Assembly: GCF_025643595.1 (NCBI RefSeq)
Contig: NZ_CP102826.1
Coordinates: 5,952,001-6,016,000 of the forward strand
Direction of reading: 5' to 3'
Length of the DNA stretch: 64,000 bases
From: Saccharopolyspora rosea
GTDB taxonomy: Bacteria > Actinomycetota > Actinomycetes > Mycobacteriales > Pseudonocardiaceae
Made by a program: the position numbers and the translations under genes. This document shows positions 53,814-61,458 of this stretch, one piece after another. The first letter of the stretch is position 1, and the number at the start of each line of letters is the position of its first letter. Below the pieces are notes generated by a model that saw only the letters and a list, made by a program, of their open reading frames with translations, was not told the origin of the DNA and ran no database searches.

Positions 53814-54692
53814 TCAGTCGCGGCCGTTGAGGTTCGCGATCTGGCGGAACAGCCCGGAGTGGTCGAGCTTGCCGTCGCCCTGCGCGTTCGCCGCCGCGAC
53901 CAGCTGGCCGACCAGCGCGCCGAGCGGGATCGTCAGGCCGGCCTCGCGCGCCGCGGCCTGCACGATGCCCATGTCCTTGTGGTGCAGCTCGATCCGGAAG
54001 CCGGGGCCGAACTCGCGGTTGCGCATCTTGTCGCCCTTGGCGTCGAGCACGGTGCTGCCCGCGAGGCCACCGCCGAGCACCTTCAGGCCCGCCTCGGTGT
54101 CCACGCCGTGGGCCTCCAGGAAGACCAGCGCCTCCGCGAGCAGGCCGATGTTGCCCGCCACGATGAGCTGGTTGGCCGCCTTGACGGTCTGCCCCGCGCC
54201 CGCCGGTCCGACGTGGACGACGGTCGTGCCGACCGCGCCGAGCACGTCGCGCGCCGCCGCGAAGGTCGACTCCTCGCCGCCGACCATGATCGACAGCGTG
54301 CCGTCGATGGCCTTCGGCTCGCCGCCGCTGACCGGGGCGTCCAGGGCGCGCACGCCCTTCTCCGCGGCCGCCTCGGCGACGCGCCGGGAGACGTCCGGGC
54401 GGATCGTGCTGCAGTCGACGAGCAGCGCGCCCTCCCGGGCGTGGGCCAGCACGCCGTCCTCGCCGAGCACGACGGCCTCGACGTCCGGCGAGTCCGGCAG
54501 CATCGTGAAGATGACCTCGGCGTCGCGAACGGCCTCGGCCACGGTGCTCGCGGCCTTGCCGCCCTTGGCGACGAGCTGGTCGATCTTGGCCTGGCTGCGG
54601 TTGTAGCCGGTCACCTCGTGGCCCGCGGCGACGAGGTTCGCCGCCATCGGGCCGCCCATGATGCCCAGCCCGATGAATCCGACCTTGCTCAT
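53814..54692 (-). CDS. glxR: GlxR, tartronate semialdehyde reductase
   Basis: Reduces tartronate semialdehyde to D-glycerate. 292 residues of the 3-hydroxyacid dehydrogenase family: KVGFIGLGIMGGPMAANLVA (NADH loop), LVDCSTIRPDVSRRVAEAAA, LDAPVSGGEPKAIDGTLSIM, and VGPAGAGQTVKAANQLIVAG with the catalytic Lys. The name is unrelated to the Crp-like GlxR of corynebacteria. It follows hyi by 35 bp and precedes gcl. Confidence 0.95.
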   Translation of the reverse strand: MSKVGFIGLGIMGGPMAANLVAAGHEVTGYNRSQAKIDQLVAKGGKAASTVAEAVRDAEVIFTMLPDSPDVEAVVLGEDGVLAHAREGALLVDCSTIRPDVSRRVAEAAAEKGVRALDAPVSGGEPKAIDGTLSIMVGGEESTFAAARDVLGAVGTTVVHVGPAGAGQTVKAANQLIVAGNIGLLAEALVFLEAHGVDTEAGLKVLGGGLAGSTVLDAKGDKMRNREFGPGFRIELHHKDMGIVQAAAREAGLTIPLGALVGQLVAAANAQGDGKLDHSGLFRQIANLNGRD

Positions 54693-54727
54693 GCTCTAGT
54701 TCCCTCCGTGCGTGCTGGTGCGGCCGG

Positions 54728-55540
54728 TCACGCCCCGCGCTTGATCCAGCCGAAGCTGTCCGCGCTGGCGCCGCTCGGCTTGTATTCGAGGGCGACGGGG
54801 CCGGTGTAGCCCGCCGCGTCGAGCTTGTCGAAGTAGTGGCCGAAGTCGATCTGCCCCGTTCCGGGTTCGTTGCGGCCCGGGGCGTCGGCGATCTGGACGT
54901 GGCCGATCGTCCGGGCGTGCCGGTCGATCACCGCGTCGAGGTCGTCGCCGTTGACCCGCAGGTGGTACAGGTCGAACAGCAGGCGCAGGTTGTCCACGTC
55001 GCCGGTGTTGTGCACCCGGTCGATGACCGCCAGCGCGTCGGTGGCGGTCTTGAGCGGGTAGGCGTCCATGCCGCTGACCGGCTCGACGAGGACCGTGCCG
55101 CCGATGCGGCCGACCGCCCGGGCGGCCCGGACCAGGCTCTCGGTGGCGGTGTCGTCCTGCTTGGCGGGGTCGACGCCGTCGATCCGGTTGCCGTAGAGGG
55201 CGTTGAACGCGCGGCAGCCGGTGCGCTCGGCGATGCCCACGGCGACGTCCAGGTTGTCGGCGAACTCGCCGGCCCGGTCCGGGTTCGACAGCACCCCGCG
55301 CTCCCCCGCCGGCATGTCGCCGGCGAAGAAGTTCAGGCCGATCAGGGACACGCCGGCGTCCTCGACGGCCTGCACGAAGCGGTCGACCTCGCGGTCCGAG
55401 GGCACCGCGACGCCGAACGGCCACCAGAACTCGACCTTGTCGAAGCCGGCGGCCTTGGCCGCGGCGGGGCGTTCCAGCAGCTCCAGCTCGGTGAACAGGA
55501 TCGAGAGGTTGACTGCGTAGCGGTTGGGATCCACCGGCAC
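54728..55540 (-). CDS. hyi: Hyi, hydroxypyruvate isomerase
   Basis: Interconverts hydroxypyruvate and tartronate semialdehyde. 270 residues with the TIM-barrel of the family: YAVNLSILFTELELLERPAA, AAGFDKVEFWWPFGVAVPSD, LVEPVSGMDAYPLKTATDAL, LLFDLYHLRVNGDDLDAVID, IGHVQIADAPGRNEPGTGQI and VALEYKPSG with the metal-binding acids and His. Start GTG at 55540. It heads the hyi-glxR-gcl group. Confidence 0.95.
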   Translation of the reverse strand: MPVDPNRYAVNLSILFTELELLERPAAAKAAGFDKVEFWWPFGVAVPSDREVDRFVQAVEDAGVSLIGLNFFAGDMPAGERGVLSNPDRAGEFADNLDVAVGIAERTGCRAFNALYGNRIDGVDPAKQDDTATESLVRAARAVGRIGGTVLVEPVSGMDAYPLKTATDALAVIDRVHNTGDVDNLRLLFDLYHLRVNGDDLDAVIDRHARTIGHVQIADAPGRNEPGTGQIDFGHYFDKLDAAGYTGPVALEYKPSGASADSFGWIKRGA

Positions 55541-55582
55541 CCCCTTGATGGGCTTCGCTCGGTTCCGTGATGCGGAATGCTT

Positions 55583-55594
55583 ATTTCGTACAGC
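55583..55594. promoter_or_regulatory. Possible IclR-type operator upstream of hyi
   Basis: ATTTCGTACAGC, in an AT-rich island about 43 bp upstream of the hyi start, matches ATATCGCACAGC (62543-62554) in the amidohydrolase/IclR promoter at 10 of 12 positions. A dyad GCGGAAT-GCTT-ATTTCGT overlaps it. Confidence 0.45.
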
Positions 55595-55731
55595 GATAGA
55601 TTAGCGAGTCCGGGGCCGCGGGTCAACGCTTTGCGGAAGGCCGCGCCCGCCCACGGAAACCGCCGGTCAGACCAACGACTCCCGCAGTCCTGCGCCGCCG
55701 GGTGCAGCGGTAGGTTCGCCCCGGCCGTCGG

Positions 55732-55835
55732 GCGACCGCGGCGCGGTAGCGCCTCGATGAGGGGTGGCGGTCGGGTGGCCGATGCGACCGCGGCGCGGTA
55801 GCGCCTCCATGAGGGGTGGTGGTCGGGTGACGGGC
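55732..55835. repeat. 52-bp tandem repeat, two copies
   Basis: A unit opening GCGACCGCGGCGCGGTAGCG and ending with TCGGGTGGCCGAT begins at 55732 and again at 55784. The two copies are nearly identical, with the second diverging at its end. It lies outside genes, just before the thiamine-binding gene promoter. Confidence 0.85.
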
Positions 55836-55876
55836 GGGAGTCGAGCATCGACTACCGTGAGTTCCGGAGGTCGGCG

Positions 55877-56134
55877 ATGATCTTGCGAGCAGAGTTCACG
55901 ACTGAGCCGTTCGAGGGCGAAGGCGAGCCACCCGAGCACGCGGTGGCCGCACGCGACTGCCTGCTGGCGTCCGGTCTGGATCCAGAGTTCGGACCACTGG
56001 GCACCTCGATCACCGCCGACAGCGAGACCCTGATACCCGCGCTGGCCAGGGTGATGGAGACGGTGCTGACGTCCGGAGCGAACCGGATCACTCTGCAGGT
56101 GACCGTCGGCGAGCCCGACGAGGACGCGGTTTAG
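55877..56134 (+). CDS. Thiamine-binding / MTH1187-family small protein
   Basis: 85 residues of the DUF77 (MTH1187/YkoF-like) family: MILRAEFTTEPFEGEGEPPE, then AARDCLLASGLDPEFGPLGT, SITADSETLIPALARVMETV and NRITLQVTV. Members form small ferredoxin-fold dimers that bind thiamine or its pyrimidine part. GAGGTCGGCG precedes the ATG. It is 10 bp from the next gene and probably in one operon with it. Confidence 0.78.
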   Translation: MILRAEFTTEPFEGEGEPPEHAVAARDCLLASGLDPEFGPLGTSITADSETLIPALARVMETVLTSGANRITLQVTVGEPDEDAV

Positions 56135-56144
56135 GCTGGTCAGC

Positions 56145-56507
56145 GTGCATCCGCTCGCCACCGCGCTCGCCCCGCTGCTGGACCGGATCGGCGCCACGGC
56201 GGTTGCCGTGGAGGACCGCGAACCCGGTGATGTCCTGCTGTACTGGGACGGCTCCCCGGCCGTCGCGGTACGCCTGCCCGGCGAAGAGCTCACCAGCGCC
56301 CTGGACCGGATGATCGGCCAGGTCGAGACCGAACTCGGCGCGCACCTGCCGGACCTGCCGCGTCCGGACAAGCAACGCGCCGTGCGCCTGCTGGAGGAAC
56401 GCGGCGCCTTCACCCTGCGCAAGTCCGTCGAAGCGGTCGCCAAGGCGCTCGGCGTCAGCCGCTTCACGGTCTACAACTACCTAAACCGCGAGCAAGCGGA
56501 CAGCTGA
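56145..56507 (+). CDS. Helix-turn-helix protein with YheO/DauR-like C-terminus
   Basis: 120 residues from a GTG. The C-terminal half, LPRPDKQRAVRLLEERGAFT followed by LRKSVEAVAKALGVSRFTVY and NYLN, is the HTH of the YheO/DauR family of regulators. The N-terminal half is a shortened, PAS-like region (VAVEDREPGDVLLYWDGSPA). TAGGCT ends seven bases before the GTG, so it may also have its own leaderless transcript. Its TGA is followed at once by a dispersed element. Target unknown. Confidence 0.78.
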   Translation: MHPLATALAPLLDRIGATAVAVEDREPGDVLLYWDGSPAVAVRLPGEELTSALDRMIGQVETELGAHLPDLPRPDKQRAVRLLEERGAFTLRKSVEAVAKALGVSRFTVYNYLNREQADS

Positions 56508-56511
56508 GGCG

Positions 56512-56775
56512 AGCCTGTCTTCGAACTCCTTTTGCGTGGCGGTGCCGGTGGCGGAACCTCAGCGGCCCGCCCGTCGCCCGACCACCGCCCCCCACGGAGG
56601 CGCTGACGCGCCGCAGCCACACCGGCTCCGGGAGCCCCGACTCATGTATGCCCAATACACAGCGTCGGGGCTGTCCTCGCGAGACGACCGCTGAGAACCC
56701 GCGGCGGTGCAAGTTGCTTGCATACTCACCGAAAGAGAAAGCGGCTGGCGCCGCTTCTCGACTGCGGAAGTCGAA
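56512..56775 (+). repeat. Dispersed element, long form, uninterrupted
   Basis: Starts AGCCTGTCTTCGAACTCC four bases beyond the TGA of the HTH gene (CTGAG at 56504-56508). It runs in the same orientation as the split copy at 42909 and inverted to the one at 12879. It keeps the CTCAG target (56558-56562) that the IS5-type element hit in the other copy, a TGTAT...ATACA dyad and the AAAGAGAAAGCGGC hairpin. The right end is eroded (GTCGAA only), so the limit is approximate. Confidence 0.85.
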
Positions 56776-56925
56776 CCGGACGTCCCTTTTTTTCGACCCG
56801 ATGCCCCCACCCGCTCGGGTGATCGCGGGCCGGTTCCGGGCGCGCTCCGGTGGGTGCACGACGTGCGGCGGGTCATGGTCGACACGTCCGGACTGTGCTG
56901 TTCGCACAATCGCTGACCACCGCTT

Positions 56926-56942
56926 TTCAACAAAGTGTTGAC
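56926..56942. promoter_or_regulatory. TTCAACA palindrome upstream of the uricase operon
   Basis: TTCAACA-AAG-TGTTGAC, one mismatch from a perfect palindrome, 128 bp upstream of uraD. It repeats the site before allB (50225), pointing to one regulator for both steps of purine ring catabolism. Confidence 0.75.
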
Positions 56943-57070
56943 ACTCGGGCGAAGCCGGTCGTAGCTTTTTGCGCACCGGAGCCGCGACACCTGCAGGGCC
57001 CGCCCGCCGCAATCGGCGCGGCCCGGCGATCCGCGACAACACTCCTCGCCGCGCACCCTTGGGATCTGCG

Positions 57071-57595
57071 ATGTCAACACCAGCCACCACCGAGACCGGC
57101 GGCGTCGGCAAGCTCAACGGCCTGCCCCGCCCCGAACTCGTCAAACAACTCCTCGCCTGCCTCGACGTGCCGCGCTGGGCCGACGAGATCGCCGACCGGC
57201 GGCCGTTCGCCGACACCGACGAGGTCTACCGGGCCGCCGACGCGGCCGCGCCCGGCCTGACCGGCGAGGAGATCCACCAGGCCCTCGCCGCGCACCCGCG
57301 CATCGGCGAGCGCGCCTCCGGCGCGGACACCTCGTCGTCCTGGTCGCGCAGCGAGCAGTCCGGCGTGGACGCCTCGGACACCGAGCTGACCAGGGCGCTG
57401 CGCGAGGGCAACGAGGAGTACGAACGCCGGTTCGGGCACGTCTACCTGGTGTGCGCCAGCGGTCGCAGCGGTGCCGAGCTGCTGGAGATCCTGCGCTCCC
57501 GGCTGGACAACGACCCCGAGACCGAGATGCGGATCGTCGCCGACGAACTCCGCAAGATCGCACGGTTGAGATTGGCAAAGGTGATCGAAGGATGA
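57071..57595 (+). CDS. uraD: UraD, OHCU decarboxylase
   Basis: Decarboxylates 2-oxo-4-hydroxy-4-carboxy-5-ureidoimidazoline to S-allantoin, the last step from urate. 174 residues from the ATG at 57071. The family features are LNGLPRPELVKQLLACLDVP, the active-site His in HQALAAHPRIGERASG, the SRSEQSGVD loop, EYERRFGHVYLVCASGRSGA and LDNDPETEMRIVADELRKIA. Its stop overlaps the uraH start (ATGA), so uraD, uraH and uricase are one operon. Confidence 0.95.
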   Translation: MSTPATTETGGVGKLNGLPRPELVKQLLACLDVPRWADEIADRRPFADTDEVYRAADAAAPGLTGEEIHQALAAHPRIGERASGADTSSSWSRSEQSGVDASDTELTRALREGNEEYERRFGHVYLVCASGRSGAELLEILRSRLDNDPETEMRIVADELRKIARLRLAKVIEG

Positions 57596-57927
57596 GCGCC
57601 GTCACGACGCACGTGCTGGACGCCGCCAGAGGCCGTCCCGCCGCCGGAGTCGCGGTCCGCCTGGAGGCCGCCAAGGGCGGCGACTGGACGCCGCTGGCGG
57701 AGGGCCGCACCGACGACGACGGCCGGATCAAGGATCTCGGACCGGAGCGGCTGGACGCCGACGACTACCGCCTGACGTTCGCCACCGGGGACTACTTCGA
57801 CGACCAGGGCGTGGCCACCTTCTACCCGCAGGTGCAGATCACGTTCCGGATCAACGACCCCGAGCAGCACTACCACGTCCCGCTGCTGCTGAGCCCGTTC
57901 GCCTATTCCACCTACCGAGGGAGCTGA
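57592..57927 (+). CDS. uraH: UraH, 5-hydroxyisourate hydrolase
   Basis: A transthyretin-like hydrolase that opens 5-hydroxyisourate. 111 residues: VTTHVLDAARGRPAAGVAVR holds the first active-site His, RTDDDGRIKDL follows, and the C-terminus YHVPLLLSPFAYSTYRGS ends with the YRGS signature that separates these enzymes from true transthyretins. It overlaps uraD by four bases and is seven bases before the uricase ATG. Confidence 0.96.
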   Translation: MSAVTTHVLDAARGRPAAGVAVRLEAAKGGDWTPLAEGRTDDDGRIKDLGPERLDADDYRLTFATGDYFDDQGVATFYPQVQITFRINDPEQHYHVPLLLSPFAYSTYRGS

Positions 57928-57934
57928 TCACCTC

Positions 57935-58825
57935 ATGGGCATCGTCATGGGCCCGAACCAGTACGGCAAGGCGGAAGTCCGCATCGTCTCGGTCGACCGC
58001 AGCACGCCCCGCCACACGCTCAAGGACCTCAACGTCAGCAGCTCGCTGCGCGGCGACCTCGACGCCGCGCACCTGACCGGCGACAACGGCAACGTGCTAC
58101 CGACCGACACGCAGAAGAACACCGTCTACGCCTTCGCCAAGGAGGCGCCGATCGGTGAGATCGAGGACTTCGCGCTGCGGCTCGGCCGGCACTTCGTGGG
58201 TACGGCGAACGGGATCACCGGCGCCCGCATCCTCATCGACGAGTACAACTGGGAGCGCATCCCGGTCGGCGGCACCGGCCACGACCACTCCTTCTCCCGC
58301 GCCAACGACGAGAAGCGCACCACCGCGGTGACCATCGACGGCGACCGGGCGCACGTGGTGTCCGGGCTGAAGGACCTGGTCGTGCTCAAGTCCACCGGCT
58401 CGGAGTTCTGGGGCTACCCGAAGGACAAGTACACCACGCTGGCCGAGACCAACGACCGGATCCTGGCCACCGCCGTGACGGCCCGCTGGCGCTACCTGCA
58501 CACCGACGTCGACTGGGGCAAGAGCTTCGAGTCGATCCGGTCGACGATGCTGGAGGCGTTCGCGACCACGCACAGCCTCGCGCTCCAGCAGAGCCTGTAC
58601 GAGATGGGCAAGGCCGCGCTGGACAAGCACCCGGAGGTCGCCGAGGTGCGGCTGTCCCTGCCGAACAAGCACCACTTCCTGGTGGACCTGCAGTTCTGCG
58701 GCCTGGAGAACGACAACGAGGTTTTCTTCGCCGCCGACCGGCCGTACGGTCTGATCGAGGGCATCGTCAAGCGCGACGACGTCGACGACGAACCGCAGGC
58801 GTGGTACAGCCTCGCCGAGTTCTGA
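57935..58825 (+). CDS. uox: Uricase (urate oxidase)
   Basis: Cofactor-free oxidation of urate to 5-hydroxyisourate. 296 residues with two T-fold repeats: YGKAEVRIVSVDRSTPRHTL, LPTDTQKNTVYAFAKE (active-site Thr and Lys region), VVLKSTGSEFWGYPKDKYTT, and LALQQSLYEMGKAALDKHPE with LPNKHHFLVDLQFCGLENDN near the end. Last gene of the uraD-uraH operon, followed by a strong terminator. Confidence 0.96.
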   Translation: MGIVMGPNQYGKAEVRIVSVDRSTPRHTLKDLNVSSSLRGDLDAAHLTGDNGNVLPTDTQKNTVYAFAKEAPIGEIEDFALRLGRHFVGTANGITGARILIDEYNWERIPVGGTGHDHSFSRANDEKRTTAVTIDGDRAHVVSGLKDLVVLKSTGSEFWGYPKDKYTTLAETNDRILATAVTARWRYLHTDVDWGKSFESIRSTMLEAFATTHSLALQQSLYEMGKAALDKHPEVAEVRLSLPNKHHFLVDLQFCGLENDNEVFFAADRPYGLIEGIVKRDDVDDEPQAWYSLAEF

Positions 58826-58832
58826 CGCGATG

Positions 58833-58869
58833 AGCGGGGGCCACCGGGCGAGTCCCGGTGGCCCCCGCT
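58833..58869 (+). terminator. Terminator of the uricase operon
   Basis: A perfect 16-bp stem, AGCGGGGGCCACCGGG (58833-58848) with 58854-58869, loop CGAGT, followed by GCTTTTCCC. Eight bases past the uricase stop. Confidence 0.92.
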
Positions 58870-58992
58870 GCTTTTCCCGCCCTCCGGCTGTCCTCAGTGG
58901 ACGGACGCATTGATTTCCCCGCAACGACGAGAGATCCACCCAACCCGGCGCTGACAGTGACCTGAGCTTTCCCTCGCGGCCGAGGAGTCCTC

Positions 58993-60420
58993 ATGGCCCT
59001 TTTCAAGCAACGACGCAACCGCGGCACCCGGAGCGGGAGGGGCGCCGAGGCGCATCCCGTGGACGAGGTCCTCTCGCCGGGCAAGATGCTCGCCTTCGGC
59101 GTCCAGCACATCGCGGCGATGTACGCGGGTGTGGTGGCGCCGCCACTGATCATCGGGCAGGCCCTGGGGCTGGCCCCGGTGCAGATGGCGTTGTTGATCA
59201 GCGCGGCGCTGTTCACCGCCGGGTTGGCGACCCTGCTGCAGTCGCTGGGCGTGTGGCGCATCGGAGCGCGGTTGCCGTTCGTCAACGGCGTCACGTTCGG
59301 TTCGGTCGCCCCGATCCTGGCGATCGTCGCCCAGCCCGGGTCGGCGAACAAGCTCTCCATCATCTACGGATCGGTGCTGGTCGCCGGGTTGTTGGCGTTC
59401 CTGGTCGCGCCCTACTTCTCGCGCCTGGTCCGGTTCTTCCCACCGGTGGTCAACGGCACCGTGATCACGCTGATCGGCCTGTCGCTGATGCCGGTGGGCA
59501 TCAAGTGGATCGTCGGGCAGGACCCGACCGCGCCGGACTACGCCTCGCCCGCCAAGATCGGGCTCGGTGCCGCGACGTTCGTGCTCGTGCTGCTGTTCAA
59601 CCGGTTCCTCAAGGGCTTCTGGAACCGCATCGCGCTGCTGCTCGGCCTGCTGGTCGGCACGCTGGCCGCGGGACCGTTCGGGCTCATCGACGCCTCGACC
59701 TTCGACTCCTCGCCGGTGTTCAACGTGCCGGTCCCGTTCGAACTGGGCCTGCCGAGCTTCAGCCCGACCGCGATCATCTCCATCTGCATCGTGATGGTGG
59801 TGGCGATGATGGAGAGCACCGCCGACATGATCGCGCTCGGCGAGATCGTGGACCGGCCCGCCGACGAGCGGACGATCGCGGGCGGGCTGCGCGCCGACGG
59901 TCTGGGCAGCGCGTTGAGCTCGGTGTTCGGCGGCTTCACGTGCAGCGCGTTCGCGCAGAACATCGGTCTGGTGGCGCTGACCCGGGTGCGCAGCCGGTAC
60001 GTGGTGGCCACCGCGGGCGGCGTGCTGGTGCTGCTCGGTCTCTTCCCGGTCGTCGGCGCGGTGGTCTCGTTGGTCCCGCAGCCGGTGCTCGGCGGCGCCG
60101 GGCTGGTGCTGTTCGGCTCGGTGGCCTCCAGCGGCATGCGCACGCTCGGCAAGGCGGAGCTGGGCGACCCGTTCAACTCGCTGGTCGTCGCCGGATCGCT
60201 CGGGATCGGGCTGATCCCGGTCATCGCGCCGGACTTCTACCAGCACTTCCCGTCCTCGCTGCGGACCGTGCTGGACTCCGGCATCAGCACCGGTTGCCTC
60301 GCGGCGCTCGTGCTGAACCTGCTGTTCAACGCCAGGCGCCACGGCAAGCGCTCCGAGGCGGCTCCCGTGCCGCAACCCCGCGCCGCGCAACCGGAATCGG
60401 TGGCGCAGCACGAGTCCTAG
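58993..60420 (+). CDS. Uric acid/xanthine permease, NCS2 (NAT) family
   Basis: 475 residues, about 14 spans, importing purines by ion symport. VQHIAAMYAGVVAPPLIIGQ carries the QH motif of TM1, VAMMESTADMIALGEI the acidic motif of TM8, and FAQNIGLVALTRVRSRYVVA the NAT signature Q-N-x-G-x4-T-x3-R. The pattern is that of xanthine and urate carriers such as UacT or PucJ/K. It follows the uricase operon after a terminator and has its own 120-bp upstream region with AGGAGT-like RBS. Confidence 0.93.
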   Translation: MALFKQRRNRGTRSGRGAEAHPVDEVLSPGKMLAFGVQHIAAMYAGVVAPPLIIGQALGLAPVQMALLISAALFTAGLATLLQSLGVWRIGARLPFVNGVTFGSVAPILAIVAQPGSANKLSIIYGSVLVAGLLAFLVAPYFSRLVRFFPPVVNGTVITLIGLSLMPVGIKWIVGQDPTAPDYASPAKIGLGAATFVLVLLFNRFLKGFWNRIALLLGLLVGTLAAGPFGLIDASTFDSSPVFNVPVPFELGLPSFSPTAIISICIVMVVAMMESTADMIALGEIVDRPADERTIAGGLRADGLGSALSSVFGGFTCSAFAQNIGLVALTRVRSRYVVATAGGVLVLLGLFPVVGAVVSLVPQPVLGGAGLVLFGSVASSGMRTLGKAELGDPFNSLVVAGSLGIGLIPVIAPDFYQHFPSSLRTVLDSGISTGCLAALVLNLLFNARRHGKRSEAAPVPQPRAAQPESVAQHES

Positions 60421-60478
60421 CCGGGGAGTGCGCGGCGTGGCGGTGCCGGCCGAGGGGGAAGCGGACCACGCCAGCCGG

Positions 60479-60511
60479 GCAGGGGCGTGAGCGCGGTGCT
60501 CACGCCCCTGC
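60479..60511. terminator. Hairpin between permease and HD-protein genes
   Basis: A 14-bp perfect stem, GCAGGGGCGTGAGC (60479-60492) with 60498-60511, loop GCGGT. It lies between convergent genes and touches the 3' end of the HD gene, so it can serve both. Confidence 0.85.
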
Positions 60512-60514
60512 GGT

Positions 60515-61063
60515 TCACCAGCGGGGTTCGGCGAACACGCGGCGCACCATCGGTTCGAAGAACTCCAGCGGCAGCGAGTCGTAGTCCGGGTCGAAGCTGG
60601 ACTGGTCGTAGCGCTCGCAGAAGTCCACGCACGCCTGGTAGTGCGGGCTGTCCCGGTAGCGGTCGCGGACGTGGCGGTCCTGCCCGTAGTGGTGCGCGTA
60701 GTAGTACATCTGGAAAGCACCGTGGTGCCGGATGATCCAGTGCACCTCCTCGCGGACGTAGGGCTTGACGATCGCCGCGGCGAGTTCGCTGTGGTTCTCC
60801 GGCGCCAGGTCGTCGCCGAGGTCGTGCAGCAGCGTGGCCACGACGTACTCCTCGTCGCGGCCGTCGCGGTACGCCCTGGTGGCGGCCTGGAGGCTGTGCT
60901 CGTAGCGCGAGACCTGGTAGCCGTCGAAGCTGTTCTTGAGCGCCTCCAACGCCCTGAGCAGGCGGTCCGGCAGTTCGCCGACGTGGCGCTTCTCCAGTTC
61001 CGCGAGCAGGTGGTAGTCCGCCGCGCTGCCCTCGGACATCCGGGTGAAACCGACCGTGCGCAT
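60515..61063 (-). CDS. HD-domain protein, possible mixed-valence diiron oxygenase (MIOX/PhnZ-like)
   Basis: 182 residues from the ATG at 61063. Candidate metal ligands follow the H...HD...H...H...D order: H56 (RYEHSLQAA), H80-D81 (TLLHDLGDDL), H91 (ENHSEL), H113/H114 (WIIRHHGAF) and Asp153/158. The 24-residue spacing from H56 to H80 is that of PhnZ. It lacks nucleotidase or (p)ppGpp-type features. It is the third gene of an amidohydrolase-Rieske-HD set, with a nine-base gap to the Rieske gene; the ferredoxin could reduce its metal pair. Function is unproven; an ordinary HD phosphohydrolase remains possible. Confidence 0.75.
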   Translation of the reverse strand: MRTVGFTRMSEGSAADYHLLAELEKRHVGELPDRLLRALEALKNSFDGYQVSRYEHSLQAATRAYRDGRDEEYVVATLLHDLGDDLAPENHSELAAAIVKPYVREEVHWIIRHHGAFQMYYYAHHYGQDRHVRDRYRDSPHYQACVDFCERYDQSSFDPDYDSLPLEFFEPMVRRVFAEPRW

Positions 61064-61071
61064 GCTCTCCC

Positions 61072-61458
61072 TCACTTCCTCGGCCGCAGCTCGACCACGA
61101 CCGCGCCGTCCTCGACGCGCACCGGGAAGGTGCGCGCCCGCAACTTCGGGTCCACGAGGGACCGCCCCGTGGTGATGTCGAACTCGAAGCCGTGCCAGGC
61201 GCAGCGCAGCACCTGACCGTCCTTGCCGTAGTCGTAGGTGAACTCGTCGGTGGGCAGCGCCGTTCCGGTCAGCGGTCCCTCGCACAGCGCACCCGCGGCG
61301 TGCGGGCAGACGCCGTTGAGCGCGAAGAACCGACCGTCGTGCCGGAACAGCCCGAACCGGCGCCGACCGACCCGGAACAGCAGCCGCTCGCCGTCGGCGA
61401 GCTCGTCGGCCCGGCACACCGCGACGCGACCGGACTCGTCCGCCTCAAGCACGTGCAC
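61072..61458 (-). CDS. Rieske [2Fe-2S] ferredoxin-type protein
   Basis: 128 residues from the GTG at 61458. The two Rieske boxes are NGVCPHAAGALCEG (C-x-H) and LRCAWHGFEFDITTGRSL (C-x2-H). It is a stand-alone ferredoxin domain without a catalytic iron or reductase domain, so it must serve another enzyme, most likely the HD protein encoded next. Its start overlaps the amidohydrolase gene by 14 bp, which ties the two together. Confidence 0.92.
   Translation of the reverse strand: MHVLEADESGRVAVCRADELADGERLLFRVGRRRFGLFRHDGRFFALNGVCPHAAGALCEGPLTGTALPTDEFTYDYGKDGQVLRCAWHGFEFDITTGRSLVDPKLRARTFPVRVEDGAVVVELRPRK

Larger units (their letters stand above)
55541..55876. other. 336-bp region between divergent hyi and thiamine-binding gene
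   Basis: Holds the hyi promoter, an AT-richer stretch with an ATTTCGTACAGC motif (55583-55594), and two tandem 52-bp repeats (55732-55835). No gene is supported. Confidence 0.6.
56508..57070. other. 563-bp gap upstream of the uricase operon
   Basis: Filled by the dispersed element (56512-56775) and the uraD promoter region with a TTCAACA operator (56926-56942). Apparent frames in it are products of the element. Confidence 0.7.

Noticed and set aside
61064..61417. N-terminal extension fusing the HD protein to upstream sequence
   Set aside because: It is the out-of-frame translation of the Rieske gene; the ATG at 61063 begins the HD homology.
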